A stretch of 11,297 nt of DNA from VGXO01 sp964614695 (GCA_964614695.1 CAZTMB010000095.1:1-11297); one strand, 5' to 3'. Counted from the stretch's first letter, positions 1 through 7,185 are shown. The notes: generated from the letters alone by a model not told the origin. Program-made: numbers and translations.

Positions 1-67
1 AGGGGAACACCGTGATCGCCGAGAAGGCGAGCAGCAGCAGGAACGGGATCGCGCGCTCGAGCCTCAT
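1..67 (-). CDS. MalG-type sugar ABC permease, N-terminus only (partial)
   Basis: Reading the minus strand from an ATG at 67 gives 22 codons that run off the left edge. The peptide begins MRLERAIPFLLLL and continues as one hydrophobic segment ending near a Val-Phe-Pro. This short basic N-terminus followed by a first membrane helix is how CUT1 inner-membrane permeases of the MalG type usually begin. The ATG overlaps the TGA of the upstream fusion gene (ATGA), so the two are almost certainly co-transcribed and translationally coupled. A weak AAGG lies a few bases upstream. The position directly after a MalE-MalF-like gene is where the second permease of a carbohydrate importer is expected. The identity is inferred from context plus one helix, because the EAA loop that would prove it lies outside the window. 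Confidence 0.72.
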   Translation of the reverse strand, partial: MRLERAIPFLLLLAFSAITVFP

Positions 68-2505
68 GCCTTGAGGCCTTCGTAGTGGACGAGCCCGCGG
101 CTGCCTCGCATGAGGAGCGCCGTCATCGCAAGCACGACGAGCAGCAGGATCCACGCCATCGCCGAGGCGTAGCCCATCTCGTAGCTCTCGAATCCGAGGT
201 TGAAGAGATACAGCACGTAGAAGCGCGTCAGGTCGCCCGGCTCGCCGCCGGTCATGACGAACGCCTGCGTGAAGACCTGGAACGATCCGATCACCGCGAC
301 GATGAGGTTGAAAAGGATGACCGGCGAGAGCATCGGCAAGGTGACGCTCCTGAAGCGCCGCCACGCGCCGGCGCCATCGATCGACGCGGCCTCATGGAGA
401 TCCTTCGGGATCCCCTGCAGTCCCGCGAGATAGATGAGCATGCTGCCGCCGACGGTCCAGAGGCTCATGATCGCGAACGCGGGCGGGCCGAACCACGCGG
501 CGTCGGCGCCGAACCACTGCGGCGGCTCGAGCCCGAACGGCGCAAGCAGCGGCGCGAGCGCGGCGTTCATGAGTCCGTTCTCGCCGTCGAAGACCCAGCG
601 CCACAGGACCGCGGTGCCGACGCCCGCGAGCACGCTTGGCAGATAGAGCGCCGCACGGAAGGTGCCGATGAAGGGGACCTTCGTGTTGAGGAGGATCGCC
701 GCCGCAAGCGCGACGACCTGCCCGAGCGGCACGGCAAGCAACGCGTAGTAGGCGGTGACGCGAAGGCTCGTGTGCATGCGGCGGTCGTGGACGAGGAGTT
801 CCCGGTAGTTGTCGAAGCCGACGAACGATGCCTCCGCGAGCGTCGACATGCCGTTCCACTTCGCGAGCGATAGCACGAGGCTCATCGCGATCGGGAACGC
901 CATGAAGATCGCGAAGCCGACGAGCCACGGCGACGCGAGCAGGAGGCCGGCACGTTCCTCGGAGGCGCCGGCGATCGAGTCGCCCGGTCGGCGTCGGAGC
1001 ACCAGTGCGATCCAGGTCGCGATCGCCGCGGCGACGATCGCGCCCGCGATGGCGAGCACGTTCCAAGGCATCGTCGGGCGATCGTCGCGAGCCAGCGGCG
1101 ACTCGCGCACGCGGCGCCAGTTCGCGGTGAAGTCGTCGGCAGCCTCGCGCACCGAGAGATCGCCGCTGCGAAGCCCTTGGTCCATGCGGCTTCCGAAGAG
1201 CTGCTCGAAGCGCGGGTCGACCGGCCACTCCGCGACCCGCGCGACCTCCGCCGCGTCGAGGTAGGCGCGGTCGTTCGCGGGCGCGACCGAGGCGTCGAGG
1301 AACGCGTCGCTCTCGGCGACCGCGCGGCGCGTCGGCACCGCGAGGCCGAGCCTCGACTGCGCCGCCTGGTTCTCCTCGCTCGTCAGGAACTTGACCAGTT
1401 CCCACGCCTCGGGCTTGTGCGCGCAGCGATCCGCGATCGCCCATGCGACGGTGAGGATGACGTTCGCCTGCTCCTCGCCGCGGGGCAGAGGTCGGAAGTC
1501 CCACTCGAACTGGATGTCTCCCGCGGGCTTGTCGGGCGAAGGGGTCAGCGTCGAGTACGCCGGCACGACCCAGCGCCCGAAGGGGCCCGCCATGCCGATG
1601 CGGCCGGTCTGGAAGACCGCCGAGCCGCTCGCCACGCGACTGCGGCCGCTCGTGAGGGTGTTCTCCTCGTCGTGCCGCCACGATCGAAGCCGCTCGAGCG
1701 CGGCGACCACCTTCGGGTCGTCGAAGCGGAGATCGTCGAAGTCGTCGCCGATCACGTCGACGCCTTCGGTCCAGAGGTACACGCGCACGACGAAGGGCCA
1801 GGTCACGAACTCGGCGCCGGTCGCGTCGGGCACTTCGCCGAGCCGCCGCGCGATCTCGATGAACTCCTCCCACGTCCAGTCGTCGCGTGGAGGCTCGATT
1901 CCGGCCTTCTTGAAGAGTTCGAGGTTCAGGTAGAAGCCGACGGTCGTGAAGTCCTTCGGGATGCCGTAGAGCGCGCCGTCGCCGACCCGCGATCCGTCGT
2001 AGCGGAAGGCGTCGACCGTCGCGGGATAGAAGTCCGCGAGGTCGAGCGCGTCGCCGGCGTCGCTCGATCGCTCGGCCTCGACGAACGCGTCGAGCGGCGC
2101 GAGCAGGCCGAGTTCGGCGAAGTTCGCGAGACGCTCCGCGCCGACGTAGAAGACGTCCGGCGGATCGCCCGCGACCAGCATCGTCTGGAGCTTCGTGTAG
2201 AAGCTGCCCGCGTCGCCGGGATTCACGCGTCGCACGCGGATGCCCGGATGCTCGGCTTCGAAGCGAGCAAGCGCCTGCTCGACGATCGCGTCCTCCTCGG
2301 GGCCGCCGTCGCCGGACCAGTGCATGACGACGAGTTCGACCTCCGCGGATTGCTCGCTGCCGAAGAGTCCGCCGAGTTCGCGCGATCCGACCCGCCAGAA
2401 GCTCCACGCGACCAGAAGGACCGCCGCGACGAGGAGCGCACTTCGGAACGCGACGGCAACCGCGGCGATCGCGGCGCGGACCGGGCTTCGCGAGGGCGTC
2501 GTCAT
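64..2505 (-). CDS. Sugar ABC importer: solute-binding protein fused to MalF-type permease
   Basis: This 813-residue protein joins two parts of a CUT1 carbohydrate importer that are normally separate. Residues 12-38 form an N-terminal membrane anchor. Residues 55-470 resemble an extracellular sugar-binding protein: MHWSG strand, FEAEHPGI, PPDVFY, a GIPKDF segment, and a late AWELVKFLTSEENQ then PTRR. Residues 481-503 are a second membrane helix. From about 520 a MalF-like permease follows, with several helices and the EAA loop at 705-724 (EAASIDGAG then TLP), the contact site for the ATPase. The predicted topology places the binding domain outside the inner membrane, tethered at both ends. The ATG at 2505 was chosen over an in-frame ATG at 2700 because the extra 65 residues are low-quality sequence that overlaps the divergent gene, and because a promoter-like box lies nine bases upstream of 2505. 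The substrate is not readable from sequence; neighbours suggest maltodextrins. No ATPase gene is in the window. Confidence 0.9.
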   Translation of the reverse strand: MTTPSRSPVRAAIAAVAVAFRSALLVAAVLLVAWSFWRVGSRELGGLFGSEQSAEVELVVMHWSGDGGPEEDAIVEQALARFEAEHPGIRVRRVNPGDAGSFYTKLQTMLVAGDPPDVFYVGAERLANFAELGLLAPLDAFVEAERSSDAGDALDLADFYPATVDAFRYDGSRVGDGALYGIPKDFTTVGFYLNLELFKKAGIEPPRDDWTWEEFIEIARRLGEVPDATGAEFVTWPFVVRVYLWTEGVDVIGDDFDDLRFDDPKVVAALERLRSWRHDEENTLTSGRSRVASGSAVFQTGRIGMAGPFGRWVVPAYSTLTPSPDKPAGDIQFEWDFRPLPRGEEQANVILTVAWAIADRCAHKPEAWELVKFLTSEENQAAQSRLGLAVPTRRAVAESDAFLDASVAPANDRAYLDAAEVARVAEWPVDPRFEQLFGSRMDQGLRSGDLSVREAADDFTANWRRVRESPLARDDRPTMPWNVLAIAGAIVAAAIATWIALVLRRRPGDSIAGASEERAGLLLASPWLVGFAIFMAFPIAMSLVLSLAKWNGMSTLAEASFVGFDNYRELLVHDRRMHTSLRVTAYYALLAVPLGQVVALAAAILLNTKVPFIGTFRAALYLPSVLAGVGTAVLWRWVFDGENGLMNAALAPLLAPFGLEPPQWFGADAAWFGPPAFAIMSLWTVGGSMLIYLAGLQGIPKDLHEAASIDGAGAWRRFRSVTLPMLSPVILFNLIVAVIGSFQVFTQAFVMTGGEPGDLTRFYVLYLFNLGFESYEMGYASAMAWILLLVVLAMTALLMRGSRGLVHYEGLKA

Positions 2506-2514
2506 CAGCGGGTC

Positions 2515-2520
2515 ATGGTA
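2515..2520 (-). promoter_or_regulatory. Candidate -10 box of the importer operon (leaderless)
   Basis: The minus strand reads TCCTTACCAT, with TACCAT ending nine bases before the ATG at 2505. A TTCAAC lies 17 bases upstream as a weak -35. Transcription would begin two or three bases before the ATG, and no Shine-Dalgarno is visible, which fits a leaderless mRNA. The same TCC plus TANNNT arrangement precedes five other genes here. This is inferred from the pattern only. Confidence 0.45.
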
Positions 2521-2550
2521 AGGATGGGATCGCTCCGGTTGAAGATCCGA

Positions 2551-2556
2551 TACCGT
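2551..2556 (+). promoter_or_regulatory. Candidate -10 box of the TM2-like gene
   Basis: TACCGT is preceded by GATCCGA, giving the 11-base string GATCCGATACC, which recurs exactly before glgP. The start codon lies at 2606, so the leader would be about 43 bases and would contain the GGAGA ribosome-binding site at 2596-2600. No convincing -35 is visible. It forms a divergent promoter pair with the importer box at 2515-2520. Confidence 0.42.
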
Positions 2557-2595
2557 CCGCGGGCCGCGGGCGATTCCGGCTCGCGTAAACACCCC

Positions 2596-2600
2596 GGAGA
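2596..2600 (+). promoter_or_regulatory. Ribosome-binding site of the TM2-like gene
   Basis: GGAGA lies five bases before the ATG at 2606, a standard Shine-Dalgarno position. It fixes the start of the small membrane protein and is one of only two clear Shine-Dalgarno sites among the genes here. Confidence 0.7.
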
Positions 2601-2605
2601 AACCC

Positions 2606-2875
2606 ATGTCGCAGGTCCTGGTCCCCAAGTCGGGCGGCACCGCCGCGCTCCTCGAGGTCCTCGGCGGGCTGCTGATCCAGACCTTCGGGATCGGCCACAT
2701 CTACTCGGGCCACGTCGCGCGGGGCCTCTTCATCATGATCGGCTACTGGATCGTGCAGGCGCTCAACGGCCTGCTCATGCTCGTGCTGGTGGGCTGGGTC
2801 ACCTTCGCGATCGTCTGGCTCCTGACGATCGTGATCTCGCCGCTGTGGGCGGCGTCGTCGTGCAGCAGCCGCTGA
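2606..2875 (+). CDS. Small TM2-domain-like membrane protein
   Basis: This is an 89-residue protein with two hydrophobic segments: about 15-45, which includes FGIGHIYSGHVARGLF, and about 48-82. The Gly-x-Gly-His-x-Tyr-x-Gly pattern followed by a Gly-Leu-Phe turn is typical of TM2-domain proteins, which span the membrane twice and mostly have no known function in bacteria. The first 12 residues are polar, and the C-terminus ends in a short Ser/Cys-rich tail (SSCSSR). The start is supported by GGAGA five bases upstream. It is divergent from the sugar importer and lies 45 bases upstream of the secreted amylase, with a hairpin between. A link to sugar uptake is not shown. Family assignment is moderately sure; the role is unknown. 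Confidence 0.7.
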   Translation: MSQVLVPKSGGTAALLEVLGGLLIQTFGIGHIYSGHVARGLFIMIGYWIVQALNGLLMLVLVGWVTFAIVWLLTIVISPLWAASSCSSR

Positions 2876-2890
2876 GCGAGATCGTCGCTG

Positions 2891-2906
2891 CGGAGGCGGG
2901 CCTCCG
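2891..2906 (+). promoter_or_regulatory. Perfect-arm palindrome between TM2-like gene and amylase gene
   Basis: CGGAGGC and GCCTCCG are exact inverted repeats around GG, starting 15 bases after the TM2-like stop. As RNA this would fold into a GC-rich stem of six pairs with a CGGG loop. No U-tract follows, so intrinsic termination is doubtful. Its right arm ends directly at the putative -10 of the amylase gene (TATCAT, 2907-2912), so it fills the -35/-10 spacer, a position where a repressor could act. Terminator and operator are both possible. Confidence 0.4.
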
Positions 2907-2912
2907 TATCAT
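2907..2912 (+). promoter_or_regulatory. Candidate -10 box of the amylase gene (leaderless)
   Basis: TATCAT matches five of six positions of the classic -10 consensus and is preceded by TCCG. Only eight bases separate it from the ATG at 2921, and no Shine-Dalgarno is present at a usable distance. Transcription would start within a base or two of the ATG. The -35 region is poor. This is a pattern-based inference. Confidence 0.48.
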
Positions 2913-2920
2913 CCTGCCCC

Positions 2921-5377
2921 ATGCGATCCGGAAGGATTCGAGGAGAAGCGGCCGCCGCGATCGTCGCGATCGCCTTCATGTCGCTGTCGACCGTCGCGGT
3001 CGCGTCGTTCCCGCCCGACGTTCCGCTGCTGGCGACTCCGCCGGGGCTCGACGACGCCACGCGAGTTCCGGCATCGGTGAGCGCGAGGCGCCTGCCGGAC
3101 GGCCGATGGTCGTGCCTCTTCCGCTTCGAGGTCTCCCAAGGCGCGGAGCGAATTCGCCTGGCCGGCGACTTCAATGGATGGAGCCCCGACGCGACGCCGA
3201 TGCGGGAACTCGGCGGGCTGTGGATCGCCGAGGTCGAACTGCCCGACGGCGCGCATCGCTACAAGTTCGTCGCGAGCGGGGACGACGGTCGCAACCGCTG
3301 GCTCGACGACCCGCGCAACGACCTTCGCGAGCCCGACGGACACGGCGGCTTCAACTCGCTGCTGCTCCTCGGTCCCGAGGCGAGGCTCGTGGCGAATCCG
3401 CCTCGCGGCCGTCGCGGCGACGGTTCGATCGCGGCGCTGGCGGTGCGGCACGATCCGTCGCTTCCGATCTATCGGCAGGCCGACGGATCGGGTGGTTCGA
3501 TCGTGCGGCTGCGGACGCTTCGCGAGGACGTCGAGACGGCCGAACTGCTCGTCGAAGGCGACGACCCGATCGCGATGCGGGAGGTTCTCGACGATGATCG
3601 CTTCGCGTGGTGGGAAGCCTCGCTTCCCGACGCGTCCCGCGGCGGACGCTACGTGTTCATCCTGAAGGACGGCTCGATGTCGGCACGCACTCCCGAGGTC
3701 TACTCGCTCGAAGACGGACGCGCTCCGTCGGTCCGCACGCCCGATTGGGCGAAGGACGCGATCTGGTACCAGATCATGGTGGATCGCTTCCGCAGCGGAT
3801 CGGCCGAGAACGATCCCGAGCGCATGCGTCCGTGGACCGGAGAGTGGTACGCCCCGAGCCCGTGGGAAGGACAGGACGGTCAGTCCTTCTACGAGTACTA
3901 CGTCTTCAGCCGGCTCTACGGCGGCGACTTCCAGGGGCTCGCCGAGAAGCTCGACTACCTGAAGGAGCTCGGCGTCACCGCGCTCTACCTGAACCCGGTC
4001 TTCCAGTCGCCGAGCCATCACAAGTACAACGCGACGAACTTCGTGCACATCGACGAGCACTACGGGGTCAAGGGCGACTACGCGAAGGCCGAAGCCGCGG
4101 AGAACCTGCTCGATCCCTCGACGTGGACGTGGACGCCGAGCGACCGGATCTTCCTCGACTTCCTGAAGGCCGCGAAGGCTCGCGGGATGCGGGTGATCCT
4201 CGACGGCGTCTTCAACCATGTCGGCGCCACGCATCCGGCGTTCCTCGACGTGCGGCGCCGCGGCAAGGACTCGCCGTTCGCCGACTGGTTCGCGGTGCGC
4301 AGCTGGGATCCCTTCGAGTACGACGGCTGGGCGGGCTTCGGCGAGCTGCCGGTCTTCGCCAAGAGCGCCGACGGTCTCGCGAGCGAATCCGCGACGCGGC
4401 ACATCTACGAGGTCACGCGGCGGTGGATGGATCCCGACGGCGACGGCGATCCCTCCGACGGCATCGACGGCTGGCGGCTCGACGTGCCCAACGAGGTGCC
4501 GCTTCCCTTCTGGGTCGAGTGGCGGAAGTTCGTGAAGGCGATCAACCCCGACGCCTACATCACCGGCGAGATCTGGAAGCGGGCCGACCAGTGGCTCGAC
4601 GGCCGCAGCTTCGACGCGGTGATGAACTATCCCTTCGCCGAGGCCGCGATCGGATGGGTCGGCGATCGCGCGAACAAGATCAAGCCGAGCGAACTCGATC
4701 GCCGGCTCGCGGAACTTCGCCTCGCCTATCCGGCGGAGGTGACCTACTGCCTCATGAACCTGCTCGACAGCCACGACACCGATCGCATCGCGTCGATGCT
4801 CGCCAATCCCGATCGCGAGTACGACCGCGGCAATCGAGAGCAGGACGGTGCGGCGTACGACGCGGGCAAGCCCGCCGCGGAGGTGTATCGAAAGGTGCGC
4901 CTGCTCGCGCTGCTGCAGATGACCTATGTCGGGGCGCCGATGATCTACTACGGCGACGAGGTCGGGATGTGGGGCTCCGACGACCCCAACAACCGCAAGC
5001 CGATGCTCTGGAAGGACCTCGAGCCCTACGCGGACCCGCATGAGAATCGGGTCATGGAGGAGCAGCTCGAGTTCTATCGCCGCGCGACGGCGCTGCGGAA
5101 CCGGTTCGCCGCGCTGCGTCGCGGCTCCTTCCGCACGCTGCTTGCCGACGACGAGCAGGACGTGTGGGTCTTCCTGCGCGAACTCGGGCGCGAGAAGGTG
5201 CTTGTCGCGCTCAACGCCTCGGACCGGCAGGCGACGGTCGAGGTGCCGGAGCTCGCGTCGATGCCAGGCGACTGGAGTCTCGTCTTCGGGCACCATCACC
5301 CGTCGGACGAGCCGGATCGGTTCCCCAAGCTTCTGATCCCGCCGGTCTCGGGCCGCGTGTGGGCGGCCGGGCCGTGA
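2921..5377 (+). CDS. Secreted GH13 alpha-amylase / neopullulanase-like enzyme
   Basis: This 818-residue glycoside hydrolase should cut alpha-1,4 (possibly also alpha-1,6) links in starch, glycogen, pullulan or cyclodextrins outside the cytoplasm. A Sec signal peptide covers residues 1-28, with likely cleavage after AVA. Residues 68-150 form a CBM48/AMPK-type glycogen-binding module (GDFNGW at 82-87, then W..DP.N). Residues 170-265 resemble the CBM34 N-terminal domain of neopullulanases (AVRHDPSLPIYR, LRTLRED). The catalytic barrel begins near 277 (IWYQIMVDRF). All GH13 motifs are present: DGVFNH 428-433, GWRLD with nucleophile Asp521, ITGEIW with acid/base Glu550, and SHD 617-619. YYGDEVGMWG and a C-terminal beta domain follow. 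The Asp-rich DPDGDGDPSDG just before Asp521 is normal for cyclomaltodextrinase-type enzymes. There is no lipobox cysteine. malQ follows 46 bases later, probably in the same transcript. The family is certain; exact specificity is not. Confidence 0.93.
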   Translation: MRSGRIRGEAAAAIVAIAFMSLSTVAVASFPPDVPLLATPPGLDDATRVPASVSARRLPDGRWSCLFRFEVSQGAERIRLAGDFNGWSPDATPMRELGGLWIAEVELPDGAHRYKFVASGDDGRNRWLDDPRNDLREPDGHGGFNSLLLLGPEARLVANPPRGRRGDGSIAALAVRHDPSLPIYRQADGSGGSIVRLRTLREDVETAELLVEGDDPIAMREVLDDDRFAWWEASLPDASRGGRYVFILKDGSMSARTPEVYSLEDGRAPSVRTPDWAKDAIWYQIMVDRFRSGSAENDPERMRPWTGEWYAPSPWEGQDGQSFYEYYVFSRLYGGDFQGLAEKLDYLKELGVTALYLNPVFQSPSHHKYNATNFVHIDEHYGVKGDYAKAEAAENLLDPSTWTWTPSDRIFLDFLKAAKARGMRVILDGVFNHVGATHPAFLDVRRRGKDSPFADWFAVRSWDPFEYDGWAGFGELPVFAKSADGLASESATRHIYEVTRRWMDPDGDGDPSDGIDGWRLDVPNEVPLPFWVEWRKFVKAINPDAYITGEIWKRADQWLDGRSFDAVMNYPFAEAAIGWVGDRANKIKPSELDRRLAELRLAYPAEVTYCLMNLLDSHDTDRIASMLANPDREYDRGNREQDGAAYDAGKPAAEVYRKVRLLALLQMTYVGAPMIYYGDEVGMWGSDDPNNRKPMLWKDLEPYADPHENRVMEEQLEFYRRATALRNRFAALRRGSFRTLLADDEQDVWVFLRELGREKVLVALNASDRQATVEVPELASMPGDWSLVFGHHHPSDEPDRFPKLLIPPVSGRVWAAGP

Positions 5378-5423
5378 CCGCGTTCGTCGAGCGAGCGTGA
5401 CGCCTCTTCGGAATCTCGACCCG

Positions 5424-6878
5424 ATGACGACCTTCGCTGTCCATCCGCTGCTCGCGTCGCGCCGCGCCGGCGTGCTCCTGCATGTGACGAGCCTGCCGGG
5501 ATCCTTCGGGATCGGCGACCTTGGTCCCGAAGCCGTCCGCTTCATGGACTGGATGCAGTCGGCGGGCCTCTCGATCTGGCAGACGCTGCCGGTTGGCCCG
5601 ATCGGTCCCGGCGACTCGCCCTACTCGAGTCCGTCGAGCTTCGCGGGCGAGCCGCTTCTTCTCTCGCCCGAACGGCTCGCCGAGGACGGCCTCCTCACGG
5701 CGCGCGAACTGGCGCTTGCGAAGCGATCGCTCGCGGCGCGCGGTCCGGTGCGCTTCGAGGCGGTGCGTCGCGTGAAGACGATGCTGCTCGACGCGGCGCA
5801 TGCGAGGTTCCTCGAGCGGGGGCGATCGAATCGTGCGCTCGTGCGCGACCACGCCCGCTTCCTCGAGGAGGCTGCGTGGTGGCTGCCGGGATGGACATCG
5901 TTCGCCGCACAGCGAGACGGCCGAAGCGACGCGTTCCACGCGTTCTGCCAGTGGTGCTTCGAAAGGCAGTGGCGGCGGTTGCGCGAGGAGGCCTCGGCGC
6001 GAGGCATCGTCCTCTTCGGCGACGTGCCGATCTTCACGGCGCTCGACTCGGCGGACGTGCATGCGGCGCCGGGACTTTTCCGGCTCGATCGCCGCGGTCG
6101 CCCCGAGGTCGTGACCGGCGTGCCGCCGGACTCCTTCTCGAAGGACGGTCAGCTCTGGGGCACGCCGCACTACCGCTGGAGTGCCCATCGCCGCGACGGC
6201 TTCCGCTGGTGGCGTGATCGCGTCGGTCGGGCGCTCGAACGCTTCGATCTGGTGCGCATCGATCACTTCATCGGCTTCGTGCGAGCGTACGAGGTGCCGG
6301 CCCAGGCGCGGACCGCGCGGCGCGGCACGTGGCGCCGGCAGCCGGGCCGCGAGGTGCTTGCGGCGATTGCGAAGGACTTTCCGTCGGGGCTTCCGCTGAT
6401 CGCGGAGGACCTCGGCGCGGTGACGCCGCCGGTCGTGCGCCTGCGCGACGAGTTCGGGCTTCCGGGGATGCGGATCCTGCAGAACGGCTTTTGGCGAGAC
6501 GACGCCTTCGACATGCCGCATCGCTACCCGACGAACTGCGTGGTCTATCCCGGCACGCATGACAACCATGTCGCGACGGGCTGGTGGCGGACGCTCGAGC
6601 GGAGTGCCAAGCAGCGGTTCCTGGCGTACGCGGGCGGGTCGAGCGATCCGGCGTCGGCACTCGTCAGGCTCTCGATGACCTCGCCGGCGAACCTTGCGAT
6701 CTGCCAGATGCAGGATCTGCTTTCGCTGCCGCCCTCGACGCGCATGAATCTGCCGGGCACGCCGAGCGGGAACTGGCGCTGGCGGCTTGCGCCGGGCGCG
6801 GCCGATGCGGCGTCGGCGCGGCGGCTGCGCGAGGTGGTTGCCGCAAGCGGGCGGCTCGCAAGCCTCAGCGAAGGGTGA
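5424..6878 (+). CDS. malQ: 4-alpha-glucanotransferase (amylomaltase), GH77
   Basis: This cytoplasmic enzyme moves glucan segments between maltodextrins and releases glucose, lengthening short chains so that phosphorylase can use them. With the ATG at 5424 it has 484 residues, normal for bacterial MalQ of the Thermus/plant type. Family landmarks run in order: GVLLHVTSLPG 16-26, WQTLPVGPIGPGDSPY 52-67, GDVPIF 199-204, GVPPDSFSKDGQLWG 232-246, RID with nucleophile Asp280, IAEDLG with acid/base Glu328, and GTHDN with Asp380. An in-frame GTG at 5397 would add nine residues; the ATG is preferred because those residues are not family-like, but neither start has a strong Shine-Dalgarno. It follows the GH13 gene by 46 bases with no promoter-like box between, so it probably shares that transcript. 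It converges on the DUF433 gene, with only 10 bases between the stops. Confidence 0.93.
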   Translation: MTTFAVHPLLASRRAGVLLHVTSLPGSFGIGDLGPEAVRFMDWMQSAGLSIWQTLPVGPIGPGDSPYSSPSSFAGEPLLLSPERLAEDGLLTARELALAKRSLAARGPVRFEAVRRVKTMLLDAAHARFLERGRSNRALVRDHARFLEEAAWWLPGWTSFAAQRDGRSDAFHAFCQWCFERQWRRLREEASARGIVLFGDVPIFTALDSADVHAAPGLFRLDRRGRPEVVTGVPPDSFSKDGQLWGTPHYRWSAHRRDGFRWWRDRVGRALERFDLVRIDHFIGFVRAYEVPAQARTARRGTWRRQPGREVLAAIAKDFPSGLPLIAEDLGAVTPPVVRLRDEFGLPGMRILQNGFWRDDAFDMPHRYPTNCVVYPGTHDNHVATGWWRTLERSAKQRFLAYAGGSSDPASALVRLSMTSPANLAICQMQDLLSLPPSTRMNLPGTPSGNWRWRLAPGAADAASARRLREVVAASGRLASLSEG

Positions 6879-6888
6879 GAACCCGCAG

Positions 6889-7086
6889 TCAGGAGTTCGC
6901 AGCGAAGGCCAGGCACGCCTGGATGTCCTCCCGCTCGAGGTCGGGGTGATCGCCGAGGATCTCGTCCTCGCTCATCCCGGAGGCGAGCCAGGAGAGCACG
7001 TCGTAGACGGTGATCCTCAAGCCGCGAATGCTGGGACGACCGCCGCGCTTTCCTGGCTCGATCGAGATGCGAGGGTGGTGGTCCAT
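6889..7086 (-). CDS. DUF433 antitoxin-like protein, apparently without toxin partner
   Basis: This is a 65-residue protein starting MDHHPRISIEPGKRGGRPSI. The core shows the DUF433 signature: an opening Ile-x-x-x-Pro, GGRPSIRGLRITVYDVLSWLA, then SEDEIL, HPDLEREDIQACLAFA. DUF433 is a small helix-turn-helix-like family often paired with a DUF5615 PIN-like toxin gene directly downstream. Here the downstream side is the convergent 3' end of malQ, 10 bases away, and no toxin ORF is seen within the window on either side. The ATG at 7086 was chosen because the 56 residues added by an upstream in-frame ATG at 7254 would run into glgP and lie before the conserved region. A TACCGT box seven bases upstream of 7086 supports it. 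The family is quite sure; a toxin-neutralising role is unproven here. Confidence 0.82.
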   Translation of the reverse strand: MDHHPRISIEPGKRGGRPSIRGLRITVYDVLSWLASGMSEDEILGDHPDLEREDIQACLAFAANS

Positions 7087-7093
7087 GGGGTCG

Positions 7094-7099
7094 ACGGTA
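7094..7099 (-). promoter_or_regulatory. Candidate -10 box of the DUF433 gene (leaderless)
   Basis: The minus strand reads TCCGCCTACCGT, with TACCGT ending seven bases before the ATG at 7086. There is no Shine-Dalgarno. The hexamer is identical to that of the TM2-like gene. Transcription would begin at or next to the start codon. Confidence 0.42.
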
Positions 7100-7155
7100 G
7101 GCGGAGCCGCGTCGCCGGCAACGGGTTGCGAGCGGTCGAGCGTTTCGCGATCCGA

Positions 7156-7161
7156 TACCTT
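7156..7161 (+). promoter_or_regulatory. Candidate -10 box of glgP
   Basis: TACCTT is preceded by GATCCGA. The 11-base string GATCCGATACC (7149-7159) is the same as at 2544-2554 before the TM2-like gene. The implied leader is about 29 bases and contains the GAGGA ribosome-binding site at 7186-7190. A TTGCGA at 7126-7131 is too far away for a normal -35. It forms a divergent pair with the DUF433 box. Confidence 0.42.
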
Positions 7162-7185
7162 TCCGCCCGAACCCGATCGGATCGC

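Noticed and set aside
2505..2516. Tripeptide upstream frame (ATG ACC CGC TGA) ending on the importer start codon
   Set aside because: Its ATG overlaps the candidate -10 box, so it would lie upstream of the predicted transcript start and not be translated.
2506..2700. 65-residue N-terminal extension of the importer fusion
   Set aside because: The extra residues lie before the natural membrane anchor, overlap the divergent TM2-like gene, and would place the candidate promoter inside the coding region.
1177..3597. 806-codon plus-strand frame across the importer and the amylase start
   Set aside because: It is a shadow frame crossing three well-supported genes on both strands; the peptide is Arg/Glu-rich with no domain.
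4429..4464. EF-hand or dockerin-like Asp/Gly-rich string in the amylase
   Set aside because: DPDGDGDPSDG directly before GWRLD is a normal part of cyclomaltodextrinase/neopullulanase-type GH13 enzymes; there is no second copy or dockerin context.
2909..5545. 878-codon open frame on the minus strand opposite the amylase gene
   Set aside because: It mirrors a certain GH13 gene. Its peptide is rich in Arg, Val, Glu and His with no recognisable domain, as expected for antisense frames in GC-rich DNA.
6873..6884. GGGT-GAGA-ACCC mini-hairpin over the malQ stop codon as a terminator
   Set aside because: Four base pairs without a U-tract are too weak, despite the GNRA-type loop and the convergent gene arrangement.
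7173..7180. CCGATCGG palindrome in the glgP leader as an operator
   Set aside because: GATC and CGATCG words are very common throughout this sequence, so one eight-base dyad is not evidence of a site.
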